The notes: generated by a model from the letters alone, not told the origin. A DNA stretch of 55,721 nt from Phycisphaerales bacterium (GCA_020849615.1 JADLFW010000018.1:1-55721); one strand, 5' to 3'. Shown: positions 8,556 to 17,540, counted from the first letter of the stretch. Made by a program: numbers and translations.

Positions 8556-9827
8556 TTACCCGGGGCTCACGGGCGAGGGCCCGACGGTCGGGCCGGGGAT
8601 AATGGTTGGCGTCACGACAGCGCCCGGGCGCACCTGCATCGCCCGATCGACGATCACGCGATCGCCCGACTCAAGGCCATCGGTCACGATCCAGTTGTCG
8701 CCGTACCAGTCCTCCACCGTGACCGCGCGGGAGACGGCTTTGGGCTGGCCCTGATCTTCGACGACGATGTACACCGATGCGCCCGCCGGCGACAACAGCA
8801 CCGCCCGCTGCGGCACGAGCACCGCGCCCAGGCGCGAAATGCCGCGCGAAGTCACACGCACGAACTGGCCCGGCTTCAGGAGACTCTCGGTGTTCTCGAA
8901 CACGCCCCGGGCCAGAGCGGTGCCCGTCGTCGCATCCACCTGCGCGGAGATGAAGTTGATGTGGCCCTCCACAGGTTCGCGGCCGCCGCCCGGCGCGGGC
9001 CGGGAGTACGTTGAGCCGTCGGCGAGCTTGAGCACCAGCGGGATCCGGTCGGTCTGCGGGATGCTCACCTGACCTTCTGCCAGCAGGTGCTGCCAGCGGA
9101 GAATCTCCCGCTCGCTCACCGAGAAAGTGACGTAGATGGGGTCGAGCTGCTGGACGGTCGCGAGCAAGCCCTGCGCGCCGGCCTCGACGTAGCTCCCCGC
9201 GTCCTTGAGGGAGCGGCCGATGATGCCGGCGATCGGGGACTTCACCTGCGTGTAGCCCAGGTCGAGCTGGGCCTGTACGACCGTCGCCTCCGCCAGCCGA
9301 AGATCGGCCGCGGCGACGCGCTCGTCGGTCCGGGCTTGATCGAACTCGAGCTGGCTCGTCGCGCCGCCGGCGGCCGCCTGGTCGAGCCGCCGGATCTGAC
9401 GCTGCGCCTCATCCAGGCGGGCCTGGGCGCTGGCGTTCCGCGCCGTGGCGACGGCCAGAGCAGCCTCCAGCGGCCGGGGATCGATCTTGAAGAGCAGCTG
9501 CCCGGCCGAGACGGGCGCTCCTTCCTCAAACGCGCGCTCGTCCAGGAAGCCGTTCACGCGAGCGCGGATCTCCACGGTCTGCGAGGCCTCTGTTCTCCCG
9601 AGGTAAGTCGGGGAGAGCGGCACCGCCTGCCGCACGACCTGGATGACCGAAACCGCCAGCGCCGGCGCGGCCGGGCCGGGCGCCGCCCCCGTGGCGGCGG
9701 GGCGCCGCGAGCCTCGCTCCCAAAGCACGAACAGCCCAATGCTGACACCAAGCACGAGGGCGATCAGCACCCCGTGCCGGATGGCTCGCCACACGCGGGC
9801 CTGGTTCGCTCGCAGGTCAAGCACCAC
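8556..9827 (-). CDS. RND efflux periplasmic adaptor (membrane fusion protein)
   Basis: An about 423-residue adaptor of the AcrA/MexA (HlyD_D23) type that bridges the inner-membrane pump and an outer-membrane channel. A signal anchor (IALVLGVSIGLFVLW) is followed by the lipoyl-like half motif RARVNGFLDERAF with GQLLFKIDPRP, a helical hairpin (residues about 140-210), the second lipoyl half LGYTQVKSPIAGIIG, and a beta-barrel domain. Start GTG 9827 is chosen because AGGAGG lies 5 nt before it. This start overlaps the end of tetR by 11 nt, implying translational coupling; the longer frame would bury 130 nt in tetR. It is the second gene of a tetR-adaptor-pump operon. Confidence 0.9.
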   Translation of the reverse strand: MVLDLRANQARVWRAIRHGVLIALVLGVSIGLFVLWERGSRRPAATGAAPGPAAPALAVSVIQVVRQAVPLSPTYLGRTEASQTVEIRARVNGFLDERAFEEGAPVSAGQLLFKIDPRPLEAALAVATARNASAQARLDEAQRQIRRLDQAAAGGATSQLEFDQARTDERVAAADLRLAEATVVQAQLDLGYTQVKSPIAGIIGRSLKDAGSYVEAGAQGLLATVQQLDPIYVTFSVSEREILRWQHLLAEGQVSIPQTDRIPLVLKLADGSTYSRPAPGGGREPVEGHINFISAQVDATTGTALARGVFENTESLLKPGQFVRVTSRGISRLGAVLVPQRAVLLSPAGASVYIVVEDQGQPKAVSRAVTVEDWYGDNWIVTDGLESGDRVIVDRAMQVRPGAVVTPTIIPGPTVGPSPVSPG

Positions 9828-10542
9828 GATGTCCTCCTCTGGCCGTGGCCCCGGCGCGGGAGCGGGTGCGGGCCTTGGTGCGCCGTGCGCCGGCTCGGGC
9901 CGGATTGGGCGCGGCCCGGGTGAGCAGTCCATAGAAGAGAATGTCGAGAACACCCTCGGCCTGATCGGAGAGGCTCCGTCTCCGGCCCGACATGTGGTTG
10001 GTGAAGATCGTGCCGTACAGCAGGTCGCCGATGACCTCGAAGGCCCGGTCCGCGGGCATGGTCCGCACTCGCCCTTCCCGCATCAGGCCTTCGAGGAGTT
10101 CACGCCACACCCCGGCGTTGACGTTGCGGTACTGGAAGTAGGTGCTGCGCGGGCGCTCGTGGAACCGGGCCCGTTCCTGGATGATCAGCTCGACGTACTC
10201 TGGGTGGGCGTCGAAGAAGGAGAGATAGGCGCGAACCGCGTGCGCGATTCGTTCGAGGGGGTCCTGGCTTGTGAAAGATCGCGTGTGCGTCAACAGCTCC
10301 CGCATGACCATGTCGGCCGCCGCGGTGAAGAGCGACTGCTTGGTGGGGAAGTAGTTGTAGAGCGTCCCCTTGGCGCATGACAGGTCGGCCGCGACGTCGT
10401 CGAGAACGACCTGCTCGAACCCGGCCCGCGCGAAGTGCCGCAGCGCGCAGCGCAGAATCTCCTCGCGGCGGCGGAGCTGGCGGGCCGGGTCCTTCGGGCG
10501 TCCGGGTCCGCGCGGGCGGGAGGATCTGGCGGCATCATCCAT
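9817..10542 (-). CDS. TetR/AcrR family transcriptional regulator of the efflux operon
   Basis: A 241-residue repressor. The N-terminal helix-turn-helix is visible as ILRCALRHFARAGFEQ, then LDDVAADLSCAKGTLYNYFP, the classic TetR recognition-helix pattern ending in TLYNYFPTKQSLF. The C-terminal ligand domain is divergent, as is usual, and the tail (residues about 205-241) is Arg/Ala-rich and disordered. It is the first gene of the operon, so the repressor controls its own synthesis together with the pump. A perfect inverted repeat 8 nt upstream of the start codon is its likely operator. Ligand-induced release with efflux of that ligand is the usual logic of the family; the ligand is unknown. 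Confidence 0.92.
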   Translation of the reverse strand: MDDAARSSRPRGPGRPKDPARQLRRREEILRCALRHFARAGFEQVVLDDVAADLSCAKGTLYNYFPTKQSLFTAAADMVMRELLTHTRSFTSQDPLERIAHAVRAYLSFFDAHPEYVELIIQERARFHERPRSTYFQYRNVNAGVWRELLEGLMREGRVRTMPADRAFEVIGDLLYGTIFTNHMSGRRRSLSDQAEGVLDILFYGLLTRAAPNPARAGARRTKARTRSRAGATARGGHRGA

Positions 10543-10549
10543 GGTATTG

Positions 10550-10563
10550 TGACTTACCAGTCA
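10550..10563. promoter_or_regulatory. Palindromic TetR-type operator
   Basis: TGACT-TACC-AGTCA is a perfect 5+5 inverted repeat with a 4-nt centre, typical of TetR/AcrR operators. It lies between a candidate promoter and the tetR start codon, where binding would block transcription initiation. Confidence 0.6.
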
Positions 10564-10564
10564 G

Positions 10565-10596
10565 TTAATACTTGGCTCGTCGCGGCGGGGTGTCAA
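10565..10596 (-). promoter_or_regulatory. Candidate sigma-70-like promoter of the tetR-efflux operon
   Basis: On the minus strand TTGACA (10596-10591) and TATTAA (10570-10565) are separated by 20 nt, longer than the ideal 17. The inferred transcription start falls inside the palindromic operator, which fits repression by TetR. Confidence 0.4.
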
Positions 10597-10663
10597 ACGC
10601 CGGGGATGACCCGCTCGGCCGGGCGTGCCCCGCTCAGGTCGTCACGCCGTCGTCCCGCGAAGG

Positions 10664-11560
10664 CTATCGCATCGCCGCGGACGCGTCGTTCGTTGCGCCG
10701 CGGGGTCGCGGAGAGCCCGGCCCGCCGTCCCGGAACGGGAACAGGAGATGAGCACGCATGGAATCGGGCAGTCGCTGCCCGCGCAGGCCATACTTCGTAG
10801 GGAGCGTGCGAGGGAAGTACGCCGTGCCGAACGCAACATCCCACACCGGGAACATGCCGGCGAAGTTCTTGTCAACGCATTCGTCGTCGGATGTGTGATG
10901 CCAGCGGTGATACGCGGGGCTTACCAGGACCCAGCGCAGCGGGCCGAAATCCCACCTCACGTTTGAGTGCAGGAACATGACGTAAAACGACACCAGCGGC
11001 ACCACACTCATGATGGAGACGGCCGAGAAGCCGAGCGTGACGATCGGGAGCAGCTGACACGAACGCGTGATCAGGTCATTCAAAGGATGCACACGGGATG
11101 ACGAGAGCCAGTTCATCTCTTCCGGCGAGTGATGAATGGCATGGATGCGCCACAACGGGCCGCGGTGAAGGCCACGGTGGGTCCAGTAGTCAACAAAGTC
11201 GGAGAGGAGCAGGATCTCGCAGCATTGCAGCCACACGGGCTGCCGTGAGAGCGGGCCAAACCCGCGCGTCAGGAGTTCTGAGGGGATATTCTCGAGCCCG
11301 ATGCAAATCGCAATCAAGAGAAAGAGGATCGACAGAACACCGCCCGTGATGCAGCGTGTGAGCAGGGGTGTGGCGAACCAGTACGCCACATCCAGCATGA
11401 GCCCCTTTCTGAAGACGAGCGGCTGACGATGGGCGGGGGCGAGCCGTTCCGCGGGTGTCAACAGCAGGGCCGCTGCGCCGGCGAGCATGACCGTCTGGGT
11501 TGCAGACTCCGTACCCGGGAACAGAAGTACAACCGAACTCCATAGCTCGGCGGGAGTCAC
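10664..11560 (-). CDS. Sterol desaturase / fatty acid hydroxylase superfamily membrane protein
   Basis: A 298-residue integral membrane di-iron protein. The three histidine clusters of the family are visible: HRGLH, HAIHH and, near residue 215, HRWHH, preceded by DFVDYWTHRGLHRGPLWRIH. These histidines ligate two irons that activate O2 to hydroxylate or desaturate lipid chains or sterol-like substrates. Four to five hydrophobic segments are present, including one at 65-85. The start is GTG 11560, preceded by GAGGTG at 7 nt. The substrate is not predictable; in Planctomycetes it may act on hopanoids, sterols or fatty acids. It stands alone, upstream of tetR on the same strand with a 120-nt gap containing a tetR promoter. 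Confidence 0.85.
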   Translation of the reverse strand: MTPAELWSSVVLLFPGTESATQTVMLAGAAALLLTPAERLAPAHRQPLVFRKGLMLDVAYWFATPLLTRCITGGVLSILFLLIAICIGLENIPSELLTRGFGPLSRQPVWLQCCEILLLSDFVDYWTHRGLHRGPLWRIHAIHHSPEEMNWLSSSRVHPLNDLITRSCQLLPIVTLGFSAVSIMSVVPLVSFYVMFLHSNVRWDFGPLRWVLVSPAYHRWHHTSDDECVDKNFAGMFPVWDVAFGTAYFPRTLPTKYGLRGQRLPDSMRAHLLFPFRDGGPGSPRPRGATNDASAAMR

Positions 11561-11697
11561 GCCCGCACCTCAGCACGTGGCCCGCGTGTGAAGGGCGCTG
11601 GGCGCCGACGAAGCGCAGCCTCCTTATGCGTGCAAACGGCTCCCATCATCTTCGGTCCCCTGTGCGGTGCGGCGAAGCTCCGGCATCCGCGGTGTGG

Positions 11698-12081
11698 TCA
11701 TCGCGGATTCGTGGAGGTCAGCTCTCGAATCGCGGCCCAGGAACGGCTTGAAGTCGGTGATCTTGGATACGCAGCGATGCGCACCTGCGGCCACCGCCGC
11801 GTCAACCGTGTCGATATCGTCGTAGCCGCTCCACACGATGCATGGGCAAGCCAGGCCTTCGCGGCGGAGCTCGCGGAGCGTGTCAAGGCTGTCCTCGCCC
11901 GGGATGCGGTAGTCGAGGACGAGCACGTCCGGCTCGCACCGGCGGACATCTGTGACAAGCTGCGCCGCCGACGTGAGCACCCGACGCGTTCCAGGTCGGG
12001 ATGCTGACCGAGCATCCACGGGCGGATGGCCCCGAGCAGGTCGCCGCTGTCGGCGACGCACATGACTCGGATGGTCCTCAT
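11698..12081 (-). pseudogene. Single-domain response regulator receiver broken by two compensating frameshifts
   Basis: The frame starting at ATG 12081 (AAAGGG ribosome site upstream) opens with RVMCVADSGDLLGAIRPWML, a receiver N-terminus. At about 11980 the receiver continues in another frame (TSAAQLVTDVRRCEPDVLVL, then LDYRIPGEDS with the phosphoacceptor Asp, CIVWSGYDD, GAHRCVSKI with the conserved Lys). At about 11737 the original frame resumes with AAIRELTSTNPR and a stop at 11698. One base appears missing at GTCGGGTG and one extra at CTGGGCC, both G-runs. The original frame gives 127 residues, exactly one receiver domain. It may be a decaying gene or two sequencing errors. If intact it is a CheY-like or PilZ-less output regulator; no partner kinase is adjacent. 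Confidence 0.7.
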
Positions 12082-12207
12082 AACGCCCTTTGAGCCAGCG
12101 CGGTATGGCCTTCGTGAAGTCCGGGTGAACAGGCGTTCATACGGTCATGGGGCCAGGATGGCGCACTGCCCGCGCCGGGCGCGCCCGACAATCATCGCGA
12201 ATCCGTA

Positions 12208-13248
12208 TCAGCACCCCGCGTCGTAGTGGTTCAGGAACTCGAGATAATCGGCAAAGTCCACGATGCCGTCGCGATTGAAGTCGGCCCGAAGGTCGCCCGC
12301 GTCGTAAAGGTTCAGGAACTCAAGATAGTCGGCGAAATCAACCACGCCGTCGCCGTTGAGGTCCGCCAGACAGGCCGCATCGGTCAACAGCGCGAGGTAG
12401 TTGGGCAGGCCGATGTCGGTAATGACGACCTGCGGATTCGAACCATCCAGATTGGCCCGCATGATGCGGCCCGAGGTCCCATCAAAGTCATTGTCCTGGC
12501 CCCAGTAGACCTTGCTGTTGGCGATGTCGAGGGCGATCCCTCGGGGGTTGTGGTTGGCGCCGGCGGCCCAGATGATCTCGACATTGGTGCCGTCGAGATT
12601 GGAGCGGCTCACCACATCGATGACGTAGTCGGTCCAGTAGATCTTTCCAGCCGCGACGTCGAGGGCGATGGCGTTGGGCTTGAACTGCGCGTCGAGGCTC
12701 GTGACCGCAACATGCGGCTGGGTGCCGTCGAGGTTGGCCCGGAGGATCTTGCCCTTGAACAGCGTGTCGGAGGTGGACCAGTACATCTTCCCGGCGGCGA
12801 GGTCGAGGTCGATCCCGCGGTGCGTGACAGTCTCGCTGAGTGTGATGAAGCCGGACCCATCCAGGCCTGACCGGGCCAGCCAGTTGTCCTGGTCGAGCCA
12901 ATACATTTCGCGTCCGACCGCGTCGATGGTGAGCGCGGACGGAAAGATGAGGCCGGAGGTGACGATATCCTCTGGATTGGATCCGTCGAGGTCAGCGCGG
13001 GCGATGACGAAGTTGTCGACATCGGTCCAGTAGACCTTACGGTCGCGCGGGTCGACCGCCACCGCGCGGATGCCCGACCCGGTCTCGATCAGCCGCGTGT
13101 ACCCGGTGCCATCGGTCCTGATGCGGCTGACGTGCCCGTTGGAGAAGCCAGGGGTGATCTCCGCGAAGTACAGGTCATCAGCCCCGGCGATGCCGGTGAT
13201 GGCGACGATCGACGCGAAGGCGAGAATGCTGGGGCCCGGTCGTGACAT
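12208..13248 (-). CDS. Secreted YWTD beta-propeller protein with C-terminal GC-type dockerin
   Basis: A 346-residue exported protein. ATG 13248 follows AGGAG at 8 nt and opens a signal peptide ending near GIAGADD. Residues about 25-285 contain at least five LDL-receptor class B (YWTD) blades: KVYWTDVDNF, EMYWLDQDNW, KMYWSTSDTL, KIYWTDYVID and KVYWGQDNDF, each followed by a (I)xRAxLDGSN element, so a six-bladed propeller is expected. The end has two calcium loops, DLNGDGVVDFADYLEFLNLY and DFNRDGIVDFADYLEFLNHY, and stops at DAGC. A Cys just before the first loop (CLADLNGDG) could pair with the terminal Cys. It probably acts as a cell-surface or extracellular binding protein; the partner is unknown. 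Confidence 0.88.
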   Translation of the reverse strand: MSRPGPSILAFASIVAITGIAGADDLYFAEITPGFSNGHVSRIRTDGTGYTRLIETGSGIRAVAVDPRDRKVYWTDVDNFVIARADLDGSNPEDIVTSGLIFPSALTIDAVGREMYWLDQDNWLARSGLDGSGFITLSETVTHRGIDLDLAAGKMYWSTSDTLFKGKILRANLDGTQPHVAVTSLDAQFKPNAIALDVAAGKIYWTDYVIDVVSRSNLDGTNVEIIWAAGANHNPRGIALDIANSKVYWGQDNDFDGTSGRIMRANLDGSNPQVVITDIGLPNYLALLTDAACLADLNGDGVVDFADYLEFLNLYDAGDLRADFNRDGIVDFADYLEFLNHYDAGC

Positions 13249-13559
13249 GGCAATGCTCCTGGTGTGGGTGCGATCGGATGTTCCCCGAGTCCCGCAAACT
13301 TGCGCCCGCCGTTCCCCCTGCTCAGCCTAACCGCCGATCCGGAATCATCCAAGAGGCATGTTGGGGTCTGGCCCGGCGGCCGGACAGCGCCGGGTAGGCC
13401 CCGCTCGCGGCGGCCTGCTGCACCCGACGCGATCGGCGTATATCGGGGGGGTGTTCCTGCCGGGTCATCCGCGCGCACGCGCTTAGATGCATGAATCAAC
13501 CGTGCCGCCGCGTCCGAATGGCCCCGACCAGAAGCCGCGCGATTGCCAGGAGTTGACGA
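13249..13559. other. Divergent intergenic region
   Basis: This 311-nt stretch separates two divergently transcribed exported-protein genes and must hold both promoters. Apart from ribosome sites at the two ends (AGGAG before 13248 on the minus strand and AGGAG before 13560 on the plus strand) I see no gene, strong palindrome or recognisable promoter. Confidence 0.4.
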
Positions 13560-15875
13560 ATGAGAAATACAGCGAGCCGTCACGCGGCCTCGATCTGCGC
13601 ATTCGACGCGTTGGAGAGCCGGGCACTCCTGTCCGCTTCGTTCGAGTTTGTCGGGATCGACTACGGCGAGGGCGGCCCGATGCTCCTGCAACAGGGAGCG
13701 GGGATCATCGCGGATGATGGCTCTGTGACCGGTTCCGTGATGGCAGTCGGGGCCGCCGGCGCCGTGACCACAATGCCGACCACGTACGACAAGGCGGAGC
13801 TGGGCCCGGCCGGTCGTTTCACCATGACGGCCCGCCTCGGTCTACCCCCGTTGGCCGACCGGGCCGGCAGCAGCCCGTTCAACAGCCTTGGGTATCCGGC
13901 GGGCTTTCACTCGGCCCGGTATGCAACCGAAGCCGGAATGCGCGAGCTGGACGCATTCATGATCGAGCAAGCCCCGGACTTCGGGGCGTGGAACGGCACA
14001 TGGGAGCTTCGGAGGCTCGTGCTCACCGCGGATGGCACGCGGATCGAAGCGGGCTCGCTCACGTTCATCGTGTCGGATGCCTCCACACCGGTCGCGGTTG
14101 AGTGGAGCGAGTCCGGCGGCGCTCCGGTCCGCAAGGCCGTCGCCTCATTTTCCTCAGAGGGCATCGTTACCCTCGAGAGTGGTGAACGCCTCATGATGGC
14201 GCACGATTTCAACAACCGGGCCAACGGCACGTTCCTGCTCGTGTCCGAGCTCGGCAACTCCGATGGTGAAGTGTCGATCGCGGTCGGGAGCGCGATCCGC
14301 CTCTTCAGCGCGCACAGTTCCGCGAACTTTTTCGGTGTCTACCGGGCCTCGGTGCTGACGAGCGGGCCGCTCGGCGCGGCGCTGTTCGGCGCAGCATCGA
14401 CAGCGCAGCCCGCCGCGGTTCAGGTTGTGATCGATCTGGCGGACGACGGCGCCATGACCATGTACGAATGCCGGGCCTATGACCAGGGGGATCGCACGCC
14501 GGTCCTCAGCGGCACGTGGCGGATGTCGGTCCTGCCGTTCGACACCGATCGCTTCGGCACCGAGCGAGTCCTCCTTGAGGACACGGTTACCCGTGTCACC
14601 GCCTCGTTCCTCGCCACCATCGATTTCGGATTCGTGGCCCAGAGCGTGGTGAGCCTCGACGACCGTCCGCGGGAAGAGATCTTCGGTGTGATGGCGACCT
14701 ACATGCCCCTGTGGACCGAGCGCTACGGGAGCACGATCACCGTGGGCATCGATGCAGGCGGCCGACCGGTGGTCTACCAGACACGCCAGGTGGCCGAGGA
14801 TGTGCCGGATCCGTGGTATTCGATCGATCTCATCTCAGCCGTCGGCGGCAAGACGGTTCGTGAAGTGACTCTCGTGAGCCAGCACCCGGGGGCCGACGAC
14901 CTGGTGTGCATGATCGCGGGGGTGGCCCAGGATGGCGATGCGGTCGTGTGGGAACGCGATTGGCGCGGCAAGTGGACCTTCCGAGACCTCACCGAGGAGC
15001 TCGCCGCCGACGGCGCGGAGCCGATCGCCCCGCTCACCGGCACAATCTTCTCGACTACGATGAACGACTGGCGGAATGTGGCGTATACCGGGCTGAAGGC
15101 GGATGTGCCCATCATCGCCGCCAGAAACGTGGCTGGCGAGATCGGCATCTATCAACCCGAACTGTCCCAGCACGAGTACGCACGTACGCGCTGGCAGTTC
15201 GTCAAGGTCCAGCCGTACGGTGAGGATGTGCCGGAGTTCATCAGCCGCCCCGTCGGCTACGGCACAGCCTGGGGTGGCATGAACATCGCCAGCCTCGACC
15301 AGAACGGTCACCTGCAGGTCGCCTGGTGGGCGCCGGGCCTTCGGGACTGGTACGTCAGCGACCTGAGCGAGATCGCGGGGACGCCCGCACTCGCGGGATC
15401 GGTCACCGTGTACACCACCCAATGGGCGGCCATCCACGTCAATGCGATCTCCGCCGACGGCCGTCTGGTAGTCACGTGGTGGGCGCCCGCGCTCGGCGGC
15501 ACGTGGTACGCCAACGACCTGACCACCGACTCGGGCGGCCCGGCCGTGGCCGCCTCGCGTGAGCTCGCGTTCTTCGGTAACGGGCTCAACCTGAACCTCG
15601 TGGCGTACGACACGCAGGGCAATATCGTCGTCTACTGGTGGCATCCGGGCGCGCCGGGCTGGCTCATCGGCGACCTGACGGTCTCAGTTCCCACGGACGA
15701 GCGCCCGCTGCGGATTACCGGCGCAGATGCCAGTGCCCTGAGCGGCCGTATCCGGCAGAATGTCTACGGCACGGCCGCCGAGGGCGGCCTGCTGCGGCTG
15801 TACTGGGAGAGCGACGCCCGAGATGAGTGGCGGATCCAGAACCTCACGGACATCGCGATCATGCTGCCGGCGTAG
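13560..15875 (+). CDS. Large exported repeat protein with LEPR-XLL-like N-terminus
   Basis: A 771-residue protein starting at ATG 13560 behind AGGAG. The short N-terminus has FDALESRALLSA at residues 15-26, a variant of the LEPR-XLL motif that opens many large planctomycete surface proteins and is thought to serve export or sorting. The middle (30-370) is a beta-rich region without a known domain. From about 380 to the end, four to six imperfect blocks of 45-60 residues recur, each with a core such as GHLQVAWWAPGLRDWYVSDL, GRLVVTWWAPALGGTWYAND and GNIVVYWWHPGAPGWLIGDL; they look like propeller or lectin-like blades. No transmembrane anchor or dockerin is present. A structural or carbohydrate-binding surface role is a guess. 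Confidence 0.75.
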   Translation: MRNTASRHAASICAFDALESRALLSASFEFVGIDYGEGGPMLLQQGAGIIADDGSVTGSVMAVGAAGAVTTMPTTYDKAELGPAGRFTMTARLGLPPLADRAGSSPFNSLGYPAGFHSARYATEAGMRELDAFMIEQAPDFGAWNGTWELRRLVLTADGTRIEAGSLTFIVSDASTPVAVEWSESGGAPVRKAVASFSSEGIVTLESGERLMMAHDFNNRANGTFLLVSELGNSDGEVSIAVGSAIRLFSAHSSANFFGVYRASVLTSGPLGAALFGAASTAQPAAVQVVIDLADDGAMTMYECRAYDQGDRTPVLSGTWRMSVLPFDTDRFGTERVLLEDTVTRVTASFLATIDFGFVAQSVVSLDDRPREEIFGVMATYMPLWTERYGSTITVGIDAGGRPVVYQTRQVAEDVPDPWYSIDLISAVGGKTVREVTLVSQHPGADDLVCMIAGVAQDGDAVVWERDWRGKWTFRDLTEELAADGAEPIAPLTGTIFSTTMNDWRNVAYTGLKADVPIIAARNVAGEIGIYQPELSQHEYARTRWQFVKVQPYGEDVPEFISRPVGYGTAWGGMNIASLDQNGHLQVAWWAPGLRDWYVSDLSEIAGTPALAGSVTVYTTQWAAIHVNAISADGRLVVTWWAPALGGTWYANDLTTDSGGPAVAASRELAFFGNGLNLNLVAYDTQGNIVVYWWHPGAPGWLIGDLTVSVPTDERPLRITGADASALSGRIRQNVYGTAAEGGLLRLYWESDARDEWRIQNLTDIAIMLPA

Positions 15876-16251
15876 CGGCGTCTCTCGGCGGGTCGACCCG
15901 ATGCCCGCGGGCTTCATACCGCCGAGAGGGGCTGGTCGGCGACACCGAGTAGCAGGTGCTGTCGAACACGTCGAACCGCTCAACGCTGGCAAGGTTGTCG
16001 TTGAGCAACCCGTTCACTCTCACGGTCGAGAGAACGCCGTTCCCCATCGCTCGACACCATCCGCCCAGTGAAGCCCGGCTGCGGGCGGACTGCATAGAGT
16101 TGCGACCTGGCCCGTCGCCGGCAGTTCGTCGCGTCTGTGTCGGGGCAGAGCCGGCCGGCCCGGTGACCGTGAAGCATCCGGTCGGAGCGGTGTGACTGGG
16201 TAGCATCAGCAACTCGGCGTCCGCCGGGCAGCGACGATGTGGAGCGTACGC
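15876..16251. other. Intergenic stretch before the patatin gene
   Basis: About 375 nt with no supportable gene. It holds a terminator-like inverted repeat directly after the upstream stop codon and a GGAG ribosome site at 16241-16244 that selects start 16252. No clear promoter was recognised. Confidence 0.4.
15882..15928 (+). terminator. Inverted repeat after the LEPR-XLL-like gene, possible terminator
   Basis: CTCTCGGCGG (15882-15891) is perfectly complementary to CCGCCGAGAG (15919-15928), enclosing an inner palindrome GCCCGCGGGC. It begins 6 nt after the stop codon. There is no U-run, so factor-independent termination is uncertain. Confidence 0.35.
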
Positions 16252-17469
16252 ATGAGCATTGGAAGACTTGCGGCGATGGTTGCGGTCTTGATAAGCGGCG
16301 TGCTGAGCGGCTGCGGCACCCCGCTTCGCGGCCACGCGGTGCCTTTGGACGCACAGGACCGGGCGGTGGTATCGGAGCTCGGGCCCAACATACGGACGTG
16401 GGGCGGCGTCATGAACCCGGCGTTCATGGAGACCCTGGTCACATCGGTCCGGCGCGAGCAGGAACTGCTGGCGGCCTCTGGACACACTGGGCCGCTGCCG
16501 CCCGTGGATTTTCTGGCTATCTCGGGCGGAGGCGCGAACGGCGCGTTCGGGGCCGGGCTGCTGTGTGCCTGGAGCGAGACAGGGACCCGTCCCCAGTTCA
16601 AGGTGGTGACAGGGATCTCAACGGGAGCGTTGACGGCCCCGTTTGTGTTCGCCGGCCCGGAGTACGACCACGTGCTGCGGGAGGTCTATACGAAGACGGG
16701 GACGAGCGACATCCTGACGAAGCGGGGCATCCTGGCGGCGGTGTACGACGACGCGATGTCCGACACCAAGCCGCTGTGGAAAACGCTGTCGAAGTACGTC
16801 GATCAGAAGCTGCTGGACGCGATCGCGGCGGAGTACCGCAAGGGACGGGTGCTGATCATCGGCACGACGAACCTGGATGCGCGCCGGGCCGTGCTGTGGA
16901 ACGTCGGTGAGATCGCGGCGAGCGGGAAGCCCGAGGCCCTGGAACTCGTGCGCAAGATCATGATCGCGTCCGCGTCGATCCCCGGGGCGTTCCCGCCGGT
17001 GCTGATCGATGTGAAGGTCGACGGGGTGAAGTACCAGGAGATGCACGTCGACGGCGGCACCATGACCCAGGTCTTCCTGTACCCCCCGTCGCTGAAACTG
17101 CGGGAAGAGGCCGCGGAGCGGGGCGTGATGCGCGAGCGCCGGGCCTACGTGATCCGCAACGCCCGGCTGGACCCGGAATGGGCGGAAGTGGACCGGAGCA
17201 CAATGACCATCGCGGGCCGGGCGATCGAGTCGCTGATCCAGACGCAGGGTTTGGGCGACCTGTACCGGATCTACCTCAACGCGCAGCGGGATGGCATCGA
17301 TTTCAACCTGGCGTTCATTCCGGCAGACTTCAAAGAGCTGTCGAAGGAGCCCTTCGATCCTGCGTACATGACGAAGCTGTTCGACCGCGGGTACCAGATG
17401 ATGAAGAAAGGATACCCGTGGGAGAAGTCGCCCCCCGGATTTGAAGCCGCTGACGCGGCGAAGCCGTGA
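16252..17469 (+). CDS. Patatin-like phospholipase lipoprotein
   Basis: A 405-residue predicted lipid hydrolase. ATG 16252 is chosen over the 15-nt longer start because GGAG lies 7 nt before it and the product then begins with a clean lipoprotein signal (MSIGRLAAMVAVLISGVLSG) ending at Cys21, so it should be lipid-anchored. The patatin domain starts near residue 86 with the oxyanion loop SGGGANGAFGAGLL, the nucleophile elbow GISTG (Ser123) and the catalytic Asp in VDGG near residue 265, giving the Ser-Asp dyad of the family. Such enzymes cleave acyl esters of phospholipids. It is flanked by unrelated genes; the substrate and physiological role are unknown. Confidence 0.9.
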   Translation: MSIGRLAAMVAVLISGVLSGCGTPLRGHAVPLDAQDRAVVSELGPNIRTWGGVMNPAFMETLVTSVRREQELLAASGHTGPLPPVDFLAISGGGANGAFGAGLLCAWSETGTRPQFKVVTGISTGALTAPFVFAGPEYDHVLREVYTKTGTSDILTKRGILAAVYDDAMSDTKPLWKTLSKYVDQKLLDAIAAEYRKGRVLIIGTTNLDARRAVLWNVGEIAASGKPEALELVRKIMIASASIPGAFPPVLIDVKVDGVKYQEMHVDGGTMTQVFLYPPSLKLREEAAERGVMRERRAYVIRNARLDPEWAEVDRSTMTIAGRAIESLIQTQGLGDLYRIYLNAQRDGIDFNLAFIPADFKELSKEPFDPAYMTKLFDRGYQMMKKGYPWEKSPPGFEAADAAKP

Positions 17470-17540
17470 GAAGTCTCGAGCACGGGCCGGGAATCACGCC
17501 GCGAGCGTTCCGCGCAGGCCCGGATTGAGGGTTTGACCGC

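Noticed and set aside
5331..9827. RND operon as a metal efflux system
   Set aside because: The pump has the AcrB-type TM4 DD pair and N-terminus and the adaptor lacks His/Cys-rich segments; it belongs to the drug-efflux branch, unlike the operon at 44-50 kb.
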